The position numbers and the translations under genes are program-made. DNA of 64,000 nucleotides from Opisthorchis felineus. Taxonomy: Eukaryota > Platyhelminthes > Trematoda > Opisthorchiida > Opisthorchiidae. How positions within the stretch are numbered: position 1 is the stretch's first letter; every line of letters starts with the position of its first letter. Of this stretch, positions 1 to 10,850 are shown one piece after another. The stretch lies in assembly GCA_004794785.1 (NCBI GenBank), contig SJOL01004009.1, forward strand, positions 422,485 through 486,484. The letters are read 5' to 3'. The notes under the pieces are model-generated. The model saw only the letters and a program-made list of their open reading frames with translations, did no database searches and was not told the DNA's origin.

Positions 1-130
1 CTTATGCTCCACTTGAACCCAAATTGCATAGAAACATCATAAACGAGAGATTCATCCGGGTTCCAGGTGAGTCCCTCGCAAAACCAAATTTGTTTGTAAA
101 TAAGTGTAGGTCACGTTTCCGTTGCAAGCT
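1..130 (+). repeat. Family-D dispersed repeat, 3' part, cut by window edge
   Basis: This block shares the run 'ataaac(g/a)agagatt' followed by 'gggttccagg', a C-rich step and 'aaaaccaaat' with the repeat ending near 36262 (+), and with reverse-strand copies near 30.33-30.58 and 32.59-32.74 kb. Only the 3' portion lies inside the window, so the 5' boundary is unknown. No coding capacity is seen, which fits a non-autonomous dispersed element. Confidence 0.6.
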
Positions 131-3100
131 GTTGAAACGAACATACTAGTCTTTTCTTCCTGCAAACTTCTCGTCCAGTGGTCTCATCGGCCCTCCCTGG
201 AATAATCACATCGAATAAAGTTAAGTGTGCGACCTGTTCTGGTTCACTAGTAAACTTGGAGCTCATGTAAACTGAACGGAAGCCACAGTGGACGTGTCTG
301 AGAAATGAATGAAACTACTGACATTGTCAAAATGATTAGCATCCTCATAGATAAATCTAAGTTTAACTAGATGGAAAAAATGTAAAACTCAGAGGGATGA
401 CAAGGCAATATATTGAACATTAAAACGCCCTAAATGATCTAAAAGCCTTGAATACAATATTTTTGAGCGTATTGGACCTTTGTAGTTTCCACAAAATACG
501 CAAAGCCCACCCACGAAAATTTTTTAAATTCTGTTCATCAAGTCTTACCCAAATCTCCTCTCAGCCCGTGAGAACAGATCGGAATAGAAGCATTAACCCA
601 CAGTTTGAAAAATATATTCAGGTTTATTAAACGGATTAGAGATCCAAGGATTGACAAACATTATAGTTTCCCCTGACGCGAATTCTTGTGCAGACGGCCT
701 CAGATCCGATCGTTACTGGTTCGATTCAGGGACGATTGGACATCGACTACATGAACCAGAACTCTGCATCCGAATGAAAATTGGGTGACCCCGCAACGTG
801 AACTGACCTACAAAAAAAATCTGTCCCATAAACCTGCCCGAAACTGACTACACCTATTTGACCCGCGTACACCTCCCTCCTTTTTTAGGATAATTTCCCG
901 TGATTTCCATATGGGCCTTCTACGCTGTTTCTATGTAGTATGGTATAAATTTGTGGTGTGGTAGTTATCAGCACCAATAGAAGTAATCAGTCTTTGTCTG
1001 CTAACTGCGTTCTTATCAGGAGTGCCTTGAAAGAAAAACATTCTTTAACGCTTATTGCTCTGGGCTGCTTGATGACTGAAATCCACCCGGGACCTCAGTC
1101 TGACAAAATTCGCGTTATTCCGTCTCTATATTTTCTCACCGTGTAGAAAGACCCTGAAGCAGTTAGTTCTAATGCTAGGCGCACGGCCAGTGAGCATAGT
1201 GACGATATCACGATTCGCATTAATTGTGCATTTCTGTGACCATTGAAAGTGGCAATCGTATCTTGACCTGTGCACCCTGTGGTTGCATTAATCAAGCTTT
1301 TCGGGAATGGTCCGTAGATGAATGATCCTTCTGAATCTCATTCATTTCAAATAAGCGCGCTACAGTCATAAAGCAAATCTCCCGGTCCATACTTCATTTC
1401 CATGCAATGTGTCAACTTTCGGCTTTCAGATTGAACAGAGATGCCCCGGTAAAATAAACACAACAGTTTTGATCAAAATCATGTGAACTACTGACAAGCA
1501 CACATACTGAACGAATTGGTAGATGGTCGTGTGACAGAAAGTTATGCCGGACTATACTGTTCAAACAAGCCACTTTACCAAAGGAGCTAGTTGTTTCCAT
1601 CCCAGGTTGACACTGTGCAAAAAATCTGAAATGCCTACAGGTTCGCAGGGAGTTCCGAATCCATATCAATCCGTTCACTTTACCAAACAAGCTGTTAGCC
1701 AAATGAATGCCTTCGAGGAAAATAAGTTTATAAAAAGATAATCGAATGCCCCATCCCAAAATTACTTGGGGTGCAAGAGTGCGAGTGCCTTCCGAGAGTG
1801 ACGGTTCCAAGAGAACTGCGGCCTAATCACTCACGAAGAAACGAATCACTCGTGTATATGCTACCCCATAATCAAATCCACGGCGTCGGCTGTTCAGCTG
1901 GGGTAATGATAGAGGTATCAGGCTAGAAGATGTGGTTGCACACGCCAATAATATCACTAAATCCCTTGCGACAGTGTGGGTGCGCTTTAGAATATAGCCT
2001 CTATAGTCTAACTATTGGTAACAAGCTCATGGGACGGACAATGCAGGATGGTTATGCGAGCACAACAGGGCATTAAAGTATAATCCAATCAATTTTGTTT
2101 GACGAAACACCGCAATCTGCATACATGCTTTGTAGTCACAAGCCTGGAATAGAGTATATCAGACATAAATTTTGGCTCAAGTAGATTAAAGATCCAGTCC
2201 TACCAAGTACTTCATGAAGTGGTTCGAAAAGGGAGACATCATTCAAGTTTACTGGAAAAGGACATCAAGATATCCAGTATGGAATTTAGGTATCTAGTTC
2301 TAGTAAATCTAAGCTTTGAATAAAGTATCCGTTTCAGTGAGTTTCTTATTGTATCGTATGTTTGTCCAGTCGGACAGTATTCAAGGGGAAACAAAATCAT
2401 CTTACATGGGTGAAAAGCGAATGAACCTAGAGAGAAACTAAGCTGAAACAGTTCAGTGATTTCCATTTGTTTGTTTTTGAAATGTTCCCGCTATTCTACA
2501 CACAGGCATCTTCAACGCCAAAAAGCCAATTAGTGCTCCGGGAAAGTGTAAGACTTTGACCAGTCCCGTGGTTACACGAGGATGAGGTGGTATAGATTTG
2601 TTGTGAGCCTAAAGCGGTTTTGTCAAAGTAGACGACATCACTTGGAACACATCAGAACCAGTACAACATACAGTTTGGTCGGTGGCTCTGACAGGAGTCC
2701 TACTTCACAGCGTTAACACAAAACTGACAGATTATGTCAAACCTCACTTCAAAATTAAGTTTTTACCCTAGACGCTTCAGGACTTTTCCAAAAAGTGCAG
2801 TTGTTGACTCGAAGTTCGGAAAATGTGCAAGTGTCTGTTTCAGGCGAGAATGAGTGCTTCGCCGTCTTACGTAAATTTGTGTTCTAGCGGGGCTTATGGG
2901 TCCGACGAATGCTGTGCTTATATTCTGAGGTCAAAATGTTGTTAATTTTGGCACCTGAGGTATTTTGGCACTTAAACTAAAGAGAACCACAGCCAAACAA
3001 TTAGCTACCGGCGCGCTAAAATATAAAAACGAAAAAAGCCATGAGTCAATGTCACGTTTTTTTGCCCACAAAAGATAAACACTGGCTTACACAGTAAGCA

Positions 3101-4695
3101 AACTTCCAGGTATCTTAAAGAAATGCTTACAGGATCGCATTTTTCAGGGTAATTTTCCTAATGGCTTCGACGGTGAGACAGTCCTACCGATTAATGTTTA
3201 TTCTGATGATGGCACCGCATGAATTGGATTAAGTTTAATCAAAGTAAACTTTTTTCATCAGGTTTCGCCACCTTGAAGTGAGACCGCTCTTACAGTTGTC
3301 CTTTATAAAAAGCCCTTTGACTCCAGCGAAATTTGATTCCGATCCCACAAATGACGCAAGCTGCCGAACACTGCTCGTGCCTCGCTTATCAACTTGAATC
3401 ATCTTTATCTGTTAATCAACTTTATCTTGGTTAATGTAGATGCCAAGATACGTAAACCGGTCAACAGTCGCAGAGAAACACAAGAGATGAGGACTCTTGA
3501 AGCAAGACTTTGCACTTTGAAGATGCAAAGTGCGTGTCGAAACATGTAATGACCTCCGATATTCTGGCTAAACCGTGGGTCTTATAACTTCATGGTTGGA
3601 ACAGTCGGTTAGGGAACTCATTTTTTACACAAAGATTCTACTTTAACTTCGAACAGCCATACCGCGCTTCAAGGCAGAAAAGCATATTGGTACTTCAGCT
3701 ATTGGTGAGGATCTGGACACAGACCACAGCCCAAAATGAGTGGGCCGAATGAAATTCTAGATAAAGGGGCAGTGGGATAATTAAAGAGCAGTTCAAAATA
3801 TGCTGACCAGTGATATAGACGCTGGTATACTATTATATATCATGTATATTAATGATGAACTCACTCCCAGAGGGTCCTGTTTTCTCGTTTAACCGGAAGA
3901 GCCTTCGTGCATTCCTAGTTGCGTTGGCCTTTTCCATTTCTGGAAATGTCTAGTTCAACCACCTCTCTCCGCCCGCACACAGGCTAAGTTTGATCTGTCG
4001 TCTAATCTGTCTTCACTTTGGGTTGTACTGTACGTGCTAGGGACTAGGGCTTCTCGCATCAAGGAGAGATAGTGCGTGCTTCAGAACACTACAACCAAAA
4101 CTCCCGGCTTCCAGCATGGCTGTGGTTCAGCAGTCAATATCCTCCAATATGACCGCTTGTAATACATTGTTCAGTAGGTTTTTGAATGTCTTCCTAAAGT
4201 TTAGCTCAATAAATCTTCTCCACTTCTCATTTCCAGAGCTTACTGAGGGAGTTTAATGAAAAACTGCACCAAATAGGAGTGTGATCTGAATCACCCTGTG
4301 TATTCAAAAAAGAACGAGTCAAGTACAGAGTCGCGCTATCGGTAGCTGAAAGCGGACTATTATTTTGATTTCAAGGCTTACCATTGGTAGGAGAATGGCA
4401 GAAACAAAATGGAACTCACTGCGTCTAAACCATGTACTTCTGGGAAACAACTGGTGATCAGTACAAATTTGAGAACGGAGTTTAACATTATCAATGCATT
4501 TTGAGCGCTGTCTGGAAATTCCACTATCACGAACCTCTGGCGAACTGAGGAGTCCTACCTGTACACTGAAATCTCATGCTATTAGAACTACCTCCAAGGT
4601 CTTTGTGGTAGACAAGAGGGTAGTCGGTTCTCGATGGAAGGCGTATTTCAGTGAATCAGAGCCACTATTCGTCGGCGCACAACTAGACATGATAG
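131..4695. other. No supported gene; anonymous DNA
   Basis: I see only short chance-length frames here. None has convincing splice context or a recognisable domain. A small inverted repeat lies at 3512-3533 and is listed separately. The stretch is compatible with intergenic or intronic DNA. Confidence 0.5.
3512..3533. other. Short perfect hairpin
   Basis: GCACTTTG at 3512-3519 is the exact reverse complement of CAAAGTGC at 3526-3533, with a 6-nt loop. It is followed by 'gtgtcgaaac'. A short hairpin next to a '(g)cgaaac' motif is seen at the ends of some retroelements (PLE and related 3' ends), but nothing else here identifies an element. Confidence 0.3.
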
Positions 4696-5064
4696 GCAAC
4701 GCGAATTAAGTATTTCGATCAGTGGCATGTCGGGTGGCACAGAATCGGTCGTTTACTGGCATCCAGTCAAGCAGACGGAGTAGCTCGTGGAAATAATCTT
4801 CATTTTTACTGCGGTCAAGCCCAACTTTCTGTGGCAAATGACCACTCATACCGGAAAAGCTTCAATGAGGTAAACCGGGGTTATCGTGAAGAGTTGGAAA
4901 TCGACTTATTTTCTGCGATGAACGAATGCACTTCAAACAGCGAAATTTCCGAACTAGGACATGTGATTAGGCCTGAATTCGTGGTTGTTGCACGGGTCTG
5001 CAGGGTTCTCGTGGAGACGAGGCAACAGCGCAGGCAGTTGGACCAAACGATAAGTAATAAGTAA
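4696..5064 (+). CDS. Possible exon, unidentified protein
   Basis: The frame stays open for about 122 codons, from just after a TAG at 4693 to TAA at 5062-5064, without needing an ATG. That suits an internal or terminal exon. The C-terminal half is hydrophilic and charged, with a segment rich in Glu and Asp, then 'ELGHVIRPEF', then an Arg/Gln-rich stretch ending in 'QLDQTISNK'. Possible acceptor AGs lie at about 4722 and 4767, and a GTAAAT donor-like site overlaps the stop, so the exon could be spliced out of this frame. I recognise no domain. A frame of this length is not exceptional by chance, so it is a candidate only. Confidence 0.3.
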   Translation, partial: ATRIKYFDQWHVGWHRIGRLLASSQADGVARGNNLHFYCGQAQLSVANDHSYRKSFNEVNRGYREELEIDLFSAMNECTSNSEISELGHVIRPEFVVVARVCRVLVETRQQRRQLDQTISNK

Positions 5065-8000
5065 ATACGTATATCGTGTGAGTGAAATACGACGTAATCG
5101 GATGCATTTTACACAGGGAAGTCTTCCGATTGTGCTCCAAAATCCCCATAAATCTGTAGGCTGCTCCTCACAGGAGGACTACTACTGGATTGAGACTACT
5201 TATTTAGACCAACCAAATTGCAGCCCCTGAATACTTGTTCGTTCCTCGTTTCGCAACGACATACATCGCTTGGTGACTACATTTAACTGTTACGCTTAGA
5301 TACTCATCACCAAACTCAACCCTGTTTACGTGTGTCTGGCACTAGGGATATCCGGGGTACACCACAGTGTGGGATCTTCACAACTGCGGCAAAAGTGAAT
5401 GTTTTGGTGAGGAAAAACAATACTAAATTAGGGTATTTTTCAAGTTCACACGAGTGTTTTGGCATTTAAATACAATGGCGTTTTGTGGAAGTTTATCTCC
5501 AATGTCTGCTGAAGAACACGGCGCTGTGTTGTATGTACGTCAAGCCTCTTAGCTAGCGTTAGCCAAAGACTGCGCTTGTATGTTTGTTACACAAATCGTA
5601 AACTGCGGGCTGCTATGTTGACAAAGCTGGTTGAATCTTAGTTGTTGGTTGGACTCGACCCGCAAAAACAAACATAGCGACAAATATTAATAACCTCTGA
5701 GGCTCAGTGAGTTGTGTAGCTACACGCCTGAACTATTTTCACCTATTTAAAGTGGTGATTTCCATTCTGTCAGCAAATACAACGTAAAAGTGGCTTTCCG
5801 TTTTGACGTGTGAATGAGTCGATTTCCAAAATCGCACTTTTGAGCAACGGATCGCTCATTCATAAAAAACCGACACAGCAGTTGTCTGCGCTGATAGCTG
5901 ATTCGTAAACGGCCAATAAATGTGGGACTTTAACGCGTATTTGCTATTCCACCGAGGGCGTGAAATCTCCAGACAATGGAATACATTATGACCGAAATTC
6001 ATCGAATAGTCTTTCCTGTCAGCTGTTTTGTCTAGAGAGCTATCCCCATTCTCAATATTGTCTGATCATCATTAATTAGCCTCAAGGATGTGCCTATATA
6101 CGTCGCGTGTGCAAAATTTGTTTTTTGCAACTATCCAGCTGTCAAGTCGATCTCGCTTAGTTGAAAGTTTCGGGGAGCAGCTAAGCATTCATTGATTGTA
6201 GCACTGTAATGACAAACACAGTAATAATAAAACTAACAGCATGATGGTAATGCGAAGAGCGATAAGTCACATTCATCACTTGGGGTAATCTTGCTTAAAG
6301 ATAACTTGAACAAAACTCACTTTCTGGTCACGAATGGTAGCGTACTAGGACAGGATCGACGGAGTTCACGAACCTTGGAACATACCTTAAAAATAAATTG
6401 AATATCCACGAGTAACCTGTTGAGTTACAGGGAAAGAAATCGCAACAACCACTGCATTTTCTTGCTGCTTAAATGAGGCAGGAGAGAACAAACTAAGTAC
6501 GTGGTTTTTGTTTCTTTCAAAATTTGTTGCGCTCAGAAAGCTGGTGGAGCATTTGACGTCTTACCAACAGCGCTGGACCACACCAGATATTGCTGCGTTC
6601 ATGATCTAAGAATATTACAATGTTTTTTAGTAGCGGCTAGTCTTGAAACGAGGGCAGTGAGGATTTTAGGTCCGATCGGTTCTGTCGTCGAAATGACCGC
6701 GTAGGATTTTATTGGAGGGCCATCTGTCTCCCAACAGTGAATGCGGATTTTAGTCCGCAAAGGTTAACCACTTCATGATAAGCTGATATATGTACTGTAA
6801 TGGTCTTTCTGGTTTTTTTAATGGCCAACTTGGAAAACAAAAGGTCGACATTTTGCACAATTCGCTTACACAAGGTTGGCACTTACTAAAAAATACACCC
6901 CACCTATGTAGTGGATACAACTGGCCGCCTGTGAAGAAGTGATTCTTTATTCATCCTGGACAGGTGACAAAATTTCGGTCACTGTCGTAAGGTATGGGAC
7001 AGGTAGTTTCACTAGCCGATTGGTAATACAACATCAACCTAGGAAAAACATGTCGTAGTTGTGCCACTATAGATTTCGTTTTATTCCAAAATCATTTTGC
7101 AAACTATTATACACAAGTTTAAAACCTAATGTGGGAAGAAAGGTCTTTGCGATATTCGACGACTACCTTCACCCGATAGGCTCCAAACGAGGTGGAGACC
7201 GGTTATGGGTTTTTGGTGGATGTTGACCAATTTACTCACAAAATTCAAGGCAACAGATTCACCTTGAACAACGACCTAAATGAACTTTATGACAGCTGTT
7301 GTATTGTGCATTTGAACAGGTAAACGAAAGAGATAGTAGAAGCCCACCTGAATTTCTATGATAATAAGTCAACCAACGCTTTGTTTTTTACATGCAACTA
7401 TAGATTGTGTTCCACCTGTGTGCTTTGTTGCTGACTGTGCATTGTTTATTGGTAAGTTGGTCATACCACAAAGCTTGTCTCATCTTCTTCAACTATTTTT
7501 TGGTCAGAAATATTCAAAAGGGCTAAATCTTTAACCTTTTGGTAGCACGTGAGGCCCTAATTACTCAGATGGCTTTTTTGATGGGCAGTATTTCCTGATA
7601 CTTACGGTTCTGTCGCAAATCGATACTTGAGCTTTGACTGTCTTGTCAGTCGTTCAAGACCAACTATGCTCATACATGGGATCGGCTGTTTTTCTTTAAT
7701 TTTGTAGTTTTGTCACGGAACTTTCGATGACAACTTGTATCCTACTGTATTTATTCCCTAGTATGCTACGCTTGCTTCATCTTCAATTCCGTAGAAAGCG
7801 AGTGCCATCATGTTGGACTACTGCAAATAGATCAGTTGTCCTACAGGTCATTTGAAATCCCAAATTTCAACTCATTTTGTGAGTACAAATGTTCGTATTC
7901 GGTGACCGCAGTCTTTGCTGAGGTATTCACACGAACACCCTTTCACTCGCCGAACTATAGTAGAGGTAGGTATGACAGAAAAACTGAGCCTTCTCTTCAA

Positions 8001-8398
8001 ACGTTCCGGCAGATGTGAGTCTGCACATTTAAAAGTAAAGTAGAAACTGACAACGGGATCCCTGGCTGACCTTGAGCTGCGCAGCAATCTTACTGTTTCC
8101 CACAGTACAATTGCAAAAAAGTATCGTAGAAACTAGTCGGCTTACTACTAAAGGTTTTCGGCTCGTACTGAGAAGGTATAAGTTTAACCACGGGAGCGTG
8201 GGAATATTGCTGGTATTGAAACTTCCCTGAGGTGATTCAAACGATGTTTTGCTGTTATGAGTTAATTTCGTAGTGCGCACCACTCATTATAGTTTAGTCA
8301 GCAGGAGAACACTTCAAGATGGACCGATATTCAGGATCTGCACTCATTCGTGGTGATATAACTTAGTCAGGTCACACGTGATGAGGAATTCGTGGTCA

Positions 8399-8400
<2 letters not shown>
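5065..8400. other. No supported gene; anonymous DNA
   Basis: No repeat family, RNA gene or convincing coding exon was seen. The frame at 6501-6704 (+) follows a pyrimidine-rich AG but shows nothing recognisable. Confidence 0.45.
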
Positions 8401-8429
<29 letters not shown>

Positions 8430-8487
8430 CATACATACATACATACATACATACATACATACATACATACATACATACATACATACG
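8401..8487. repeat. (ACAT)n microsatellite
   Basis: About 21 near-perfect ACAT units, breaking down at the 3' edge into 'acgtatgtgcatacgtacg'. Translated, it gives an artificial His-Thr-Tyr-Ile repeat of no coding significance. Confidence 0.97.
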
Positions 8488-9028
8488 TATGTGCATACGT
8501 ACGATTGCGGGCTCGGCGTCATCCTGTCCTGAGCCATTTGCTACTAACCTTATGGCACTCCTTGACCCGTGGACGCACCTGCGACATCACAATCAGACAC
8601 GTATTTGCGCCAATGTGCCCCTTATTTTGACGGTCGGAAGCGCCCACAAGTAAATGCATCAATTCTTGGAAATATAAGTATGATCTTACTGCATTTCTAC
8701 CATCTTACTTTTCAGAAATGACTTGATAAACGACCTTCGTTGAATCTGACAAGATCAGCCTGTTTGCAGCAACGTTAGGTGTTATGCCCTAACGTAAAAT
8801 AATTGGCCAACGATACCGTATCTCAATACTTGATCCAACTGTAGTTTTCATTGCACTAAGGTTACATTTGGACCGGCTGAAGGTTGACAACGACCATTTG
8901 ACGTAGCCACTGATTACAGACAAATCCCCGCGGGGAATCAGCCACTCCTGCTGCATGAAACCTATGATAGACTGCCTATGATCGTTCTGCATAGTACCCA
9001 ACTGCCTGTAGTGACCTGATATAGATCT
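8488..9028. other. No supported gene
   Basis: Nothing recognisable on either strand between the microsatellite and the retroelement fragment that follows. Confidence 0.4.
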
Positions 9029-9545
9029 ATGGTTTCGAGGTCCAAAGTTGAGGCCGCACACATTCTTCAAACCCAAGCCCTAAATTATGAAATTGCTCAC
9101 CTAAGAAGTAATGTTCGGAAAATTGCAAACGATGAACCTCACGGTGTCGGCACCGGTAGCTGACCCCATACCTTGACTGCACCAGATGCACCAAAGTGCA
9201 CAAACGCTATCAGTCTGATTTTAAGAAAGGTCATCACCTCATGCAAACCCTGCAGTGGCTTATGTTCTAGCTTAGTGTTCATTGATAAGGGAACGGTTGT
9301 AGACGATCCCAACAGTTGCCCTCCCATTTCTGTTCAATTCATGGTTCTGATTTCAGTGTTGGCCAGAATCCTACATGGGGTAGAAAACAATAGATTGATC
9401 CCATCAGTAGAAACAAAAAGCAAGGAAGAATAAATTATGTTCTCATTTGACGTGAGCTCGCTGTTCGTACCTGTGGACTTCCATTCTTGCAAGACAGCTG
9501 TGGTTGTGACAGTGGATAGCCACGGAGTTTCAGAGAGATCCTTCA
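9029..9545 (+). pseudogene. Degenerate Penelope-like element reverse-transcriptase fragment
   Basis: From 9437 the frame reads 'IMFSFDVSSLF', which closely resembles reverse-transcriptase motif A of Penelope-like retroelements (F-D-V/I-x-S-L-F, normally followed by T-x-I/V-P; here V-P-V-D). The same frame runs upstream from 9029 with in-frame stops. One is a TAG before 9173 and another a TAA at 9431-9433, just before motif A. Upstream lies an 'LARIL' segment where PLE proteins usually have L-A-K-F-L. Downstream the frame ends in stops near 9562, and the catalytic D-D motif C is not found. This looks like a dead 5'- and 3'-truncated copy. The call rests mainly on one short motif. Confidence 0.45.
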
Positions 9546-10234
9546 AAAAAGGACAGACAAGATAAAGCAAACGGCTTATTTTTTTCCAAACCACGTGATG
9601 AATTCAACGAAGAATAATGCGAGCAAATCCGAGGAGCACGAAGCAAGTAGAAGTGAGGGTAAAATCAACCCAACAGGGTATTGATGATGTCTCGTCATTT
9701 GGCGACGGGTTGCTTACAAGCCATTTACCAAGCTCCGCAAGTAGAACAGCTGTCGCCTGACGACAGCTAATAAACGTACCAGATCTGCCAACATCTAAAA
9801 ACTCTCTACAAAACTGATGTTTCTCTGAAAACAAGGTCACAAGTTGAGCCTGGTTACCGACCTGAGGGAGCTACCTAACTAAATGACCAGTTGCGAAATT
9901 GTAAGAGGGCGTAAATATGAGTGCAGAAACGGAATAATTGTTGTCAAGAGGAAATATATTATGACTGGTTTACCTCCTCTAAGAAATCTGAGGACCTTTG
10001 CACTGGATGATCAAACTGACTCAGTCATATATGGCATATTTTGACCATTGATGCTAACCATTAGAACACACCTCAATTAGCAGAACACGAAAACGGGTCA
10101 TAACGGTTTTGTCTGTTTACCCAAATGTCCAGGTTTGAATTAACAATCTTTTTTGTTTATCTTGTACAATGTCTAAACCAAATTAACGGTGGTGAACCTG
10201 AAACTGCGAGGTATCATCTGTCCTATTCAATTGA
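9546..10234. other. No supported gene
   Basis: A minus-strand frame at 9604-9840 contains 'VGRSGTFI' (9769-9792). It resembles part of the protein tyrosine phosphatase loop but lacks the preceding His-Cys; see the rejected list. Nothing else was seen. Confidence 0.4.
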
Positions 10235-10430
10235 GATATAATTGTGCAAATGAAACCAAGCTATTCTGGAAAGCCGAGAAGGACTGTACGTCTGTCTCCT
10301 TCTTATTAGAAACCATCAGCCCTGGGCATCTCAGGAAGCCCCAGAAACTTAAAATCTCCCGTCTAGCAGTTTGAACTCTTAATCGGCCATGAGTGACTGA
10401 TCAGCAGTTAATCGCTGACCGCACCCAATC
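10235..10430 (-). repeat. SINE family C (tRNA-Leu/Ser-like head), minus copy
   Basis: Read on the minus strand, this contains 'ctgctgatcag', a 'catggccgattaagag' A-box-like segment, a 'gacggga' step and then a body passing through 'gatgcccagggctgatg' and 'ttggtttcat'. These match, in order, the plus copies at 10546, 32130, 45020 and 50397. The 5' end is truncated next to the opposing plus-strand copy. A plus-strand open frame covering 10189-10374 is merely the antisense of this element. Confidence 0.6.
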
Positions 10431-10431
10431 A

Positions 10432-10465
10432 AAAATTCCAAAATCTCCTCACACTACCAACAATT
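10432..10465 (+). repeat. SINE family C tail fragment
   Basis: The run 'ccaaaatctcctcacactac' plus 'caacaa' is the 3' tail that ends family C copies. Its complement begins the minus-strand copies at 36586 and 50291. It sits between the two opposing copies at this locus. Confidence 0.6.
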
Positions 10466-10545
10466 TCTCATTGGCTTAGAGTGAGACACTCCACAAGATG
10501 AAACCTCCAGGTGCGAAGTAATAACTGAAAGAACCTGTCATTAAG

Positions 10546-10850
10546 TGATCACGTGATGTGATTTCTGTGACTGAGGCATAAATGACGCTATACCCTGTCT
10601 GACTGAGAGCTAATCACATTGCTGATCAGTTGATCATGACAGAACATTTAAGTGTTTATTTAAACTACTGGTCGGCAGGACGCTGGTCCATAAGTCCCCG
10701 GAGTTTCGTGAGATGCGCGCCGCGGATGATTCCCACTAAGGAAAAAAGGCAGCCATACAGAGCTTCTGGGCTATTCATCACAGACTGGCTTTACTCACAG
10801 GATGAAATATCCATTAAAATAACCAAATCTTCTCATATTACCAACAACTG
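10546..10850 (+). repeat. SINE family C, near full length, plus copy
   Basis: Order of landmarks: CACGTGA near the start, 'ctataccctgtct', 'gctgatcag', a degenerate tRNA-like region, 'gtttcgtgagatgcgc', 'ctttactcacaggatgaaat' and the tail 'aatcttctcatattaccaac'. Every landmark recurs in the copies at 32130, 36586(-), 45020 and 50397. The internal promoter has decayed: the A box is barely recognisable compared with the 50.5-kb copy. It lies head-to-head with the minus copy at 10235-10430, about 115 bp away. Confidence 0.75.

Noticed and set aside
8378..8653. 91-codon frame with an HTYI repeat
   Set aside because: Translation of the (ACAT)n microsatellite.
9769..9792. Minus-strand 'VGRSGTFI', similar to part of the tyrosine phosphatase P-loop
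   Set aside because: The preceding His-Cys-x-x-Gly is absent (replaced by R-E-F-L-D), and no WPD, KNRY or Q-loop exons were found on the minus strand nearby. An eight-residue match is too short.
10189..10374. 61-codon plus-strand frame
   Set aside because: Antisense of the SINE C minus copy at 10235-10430.
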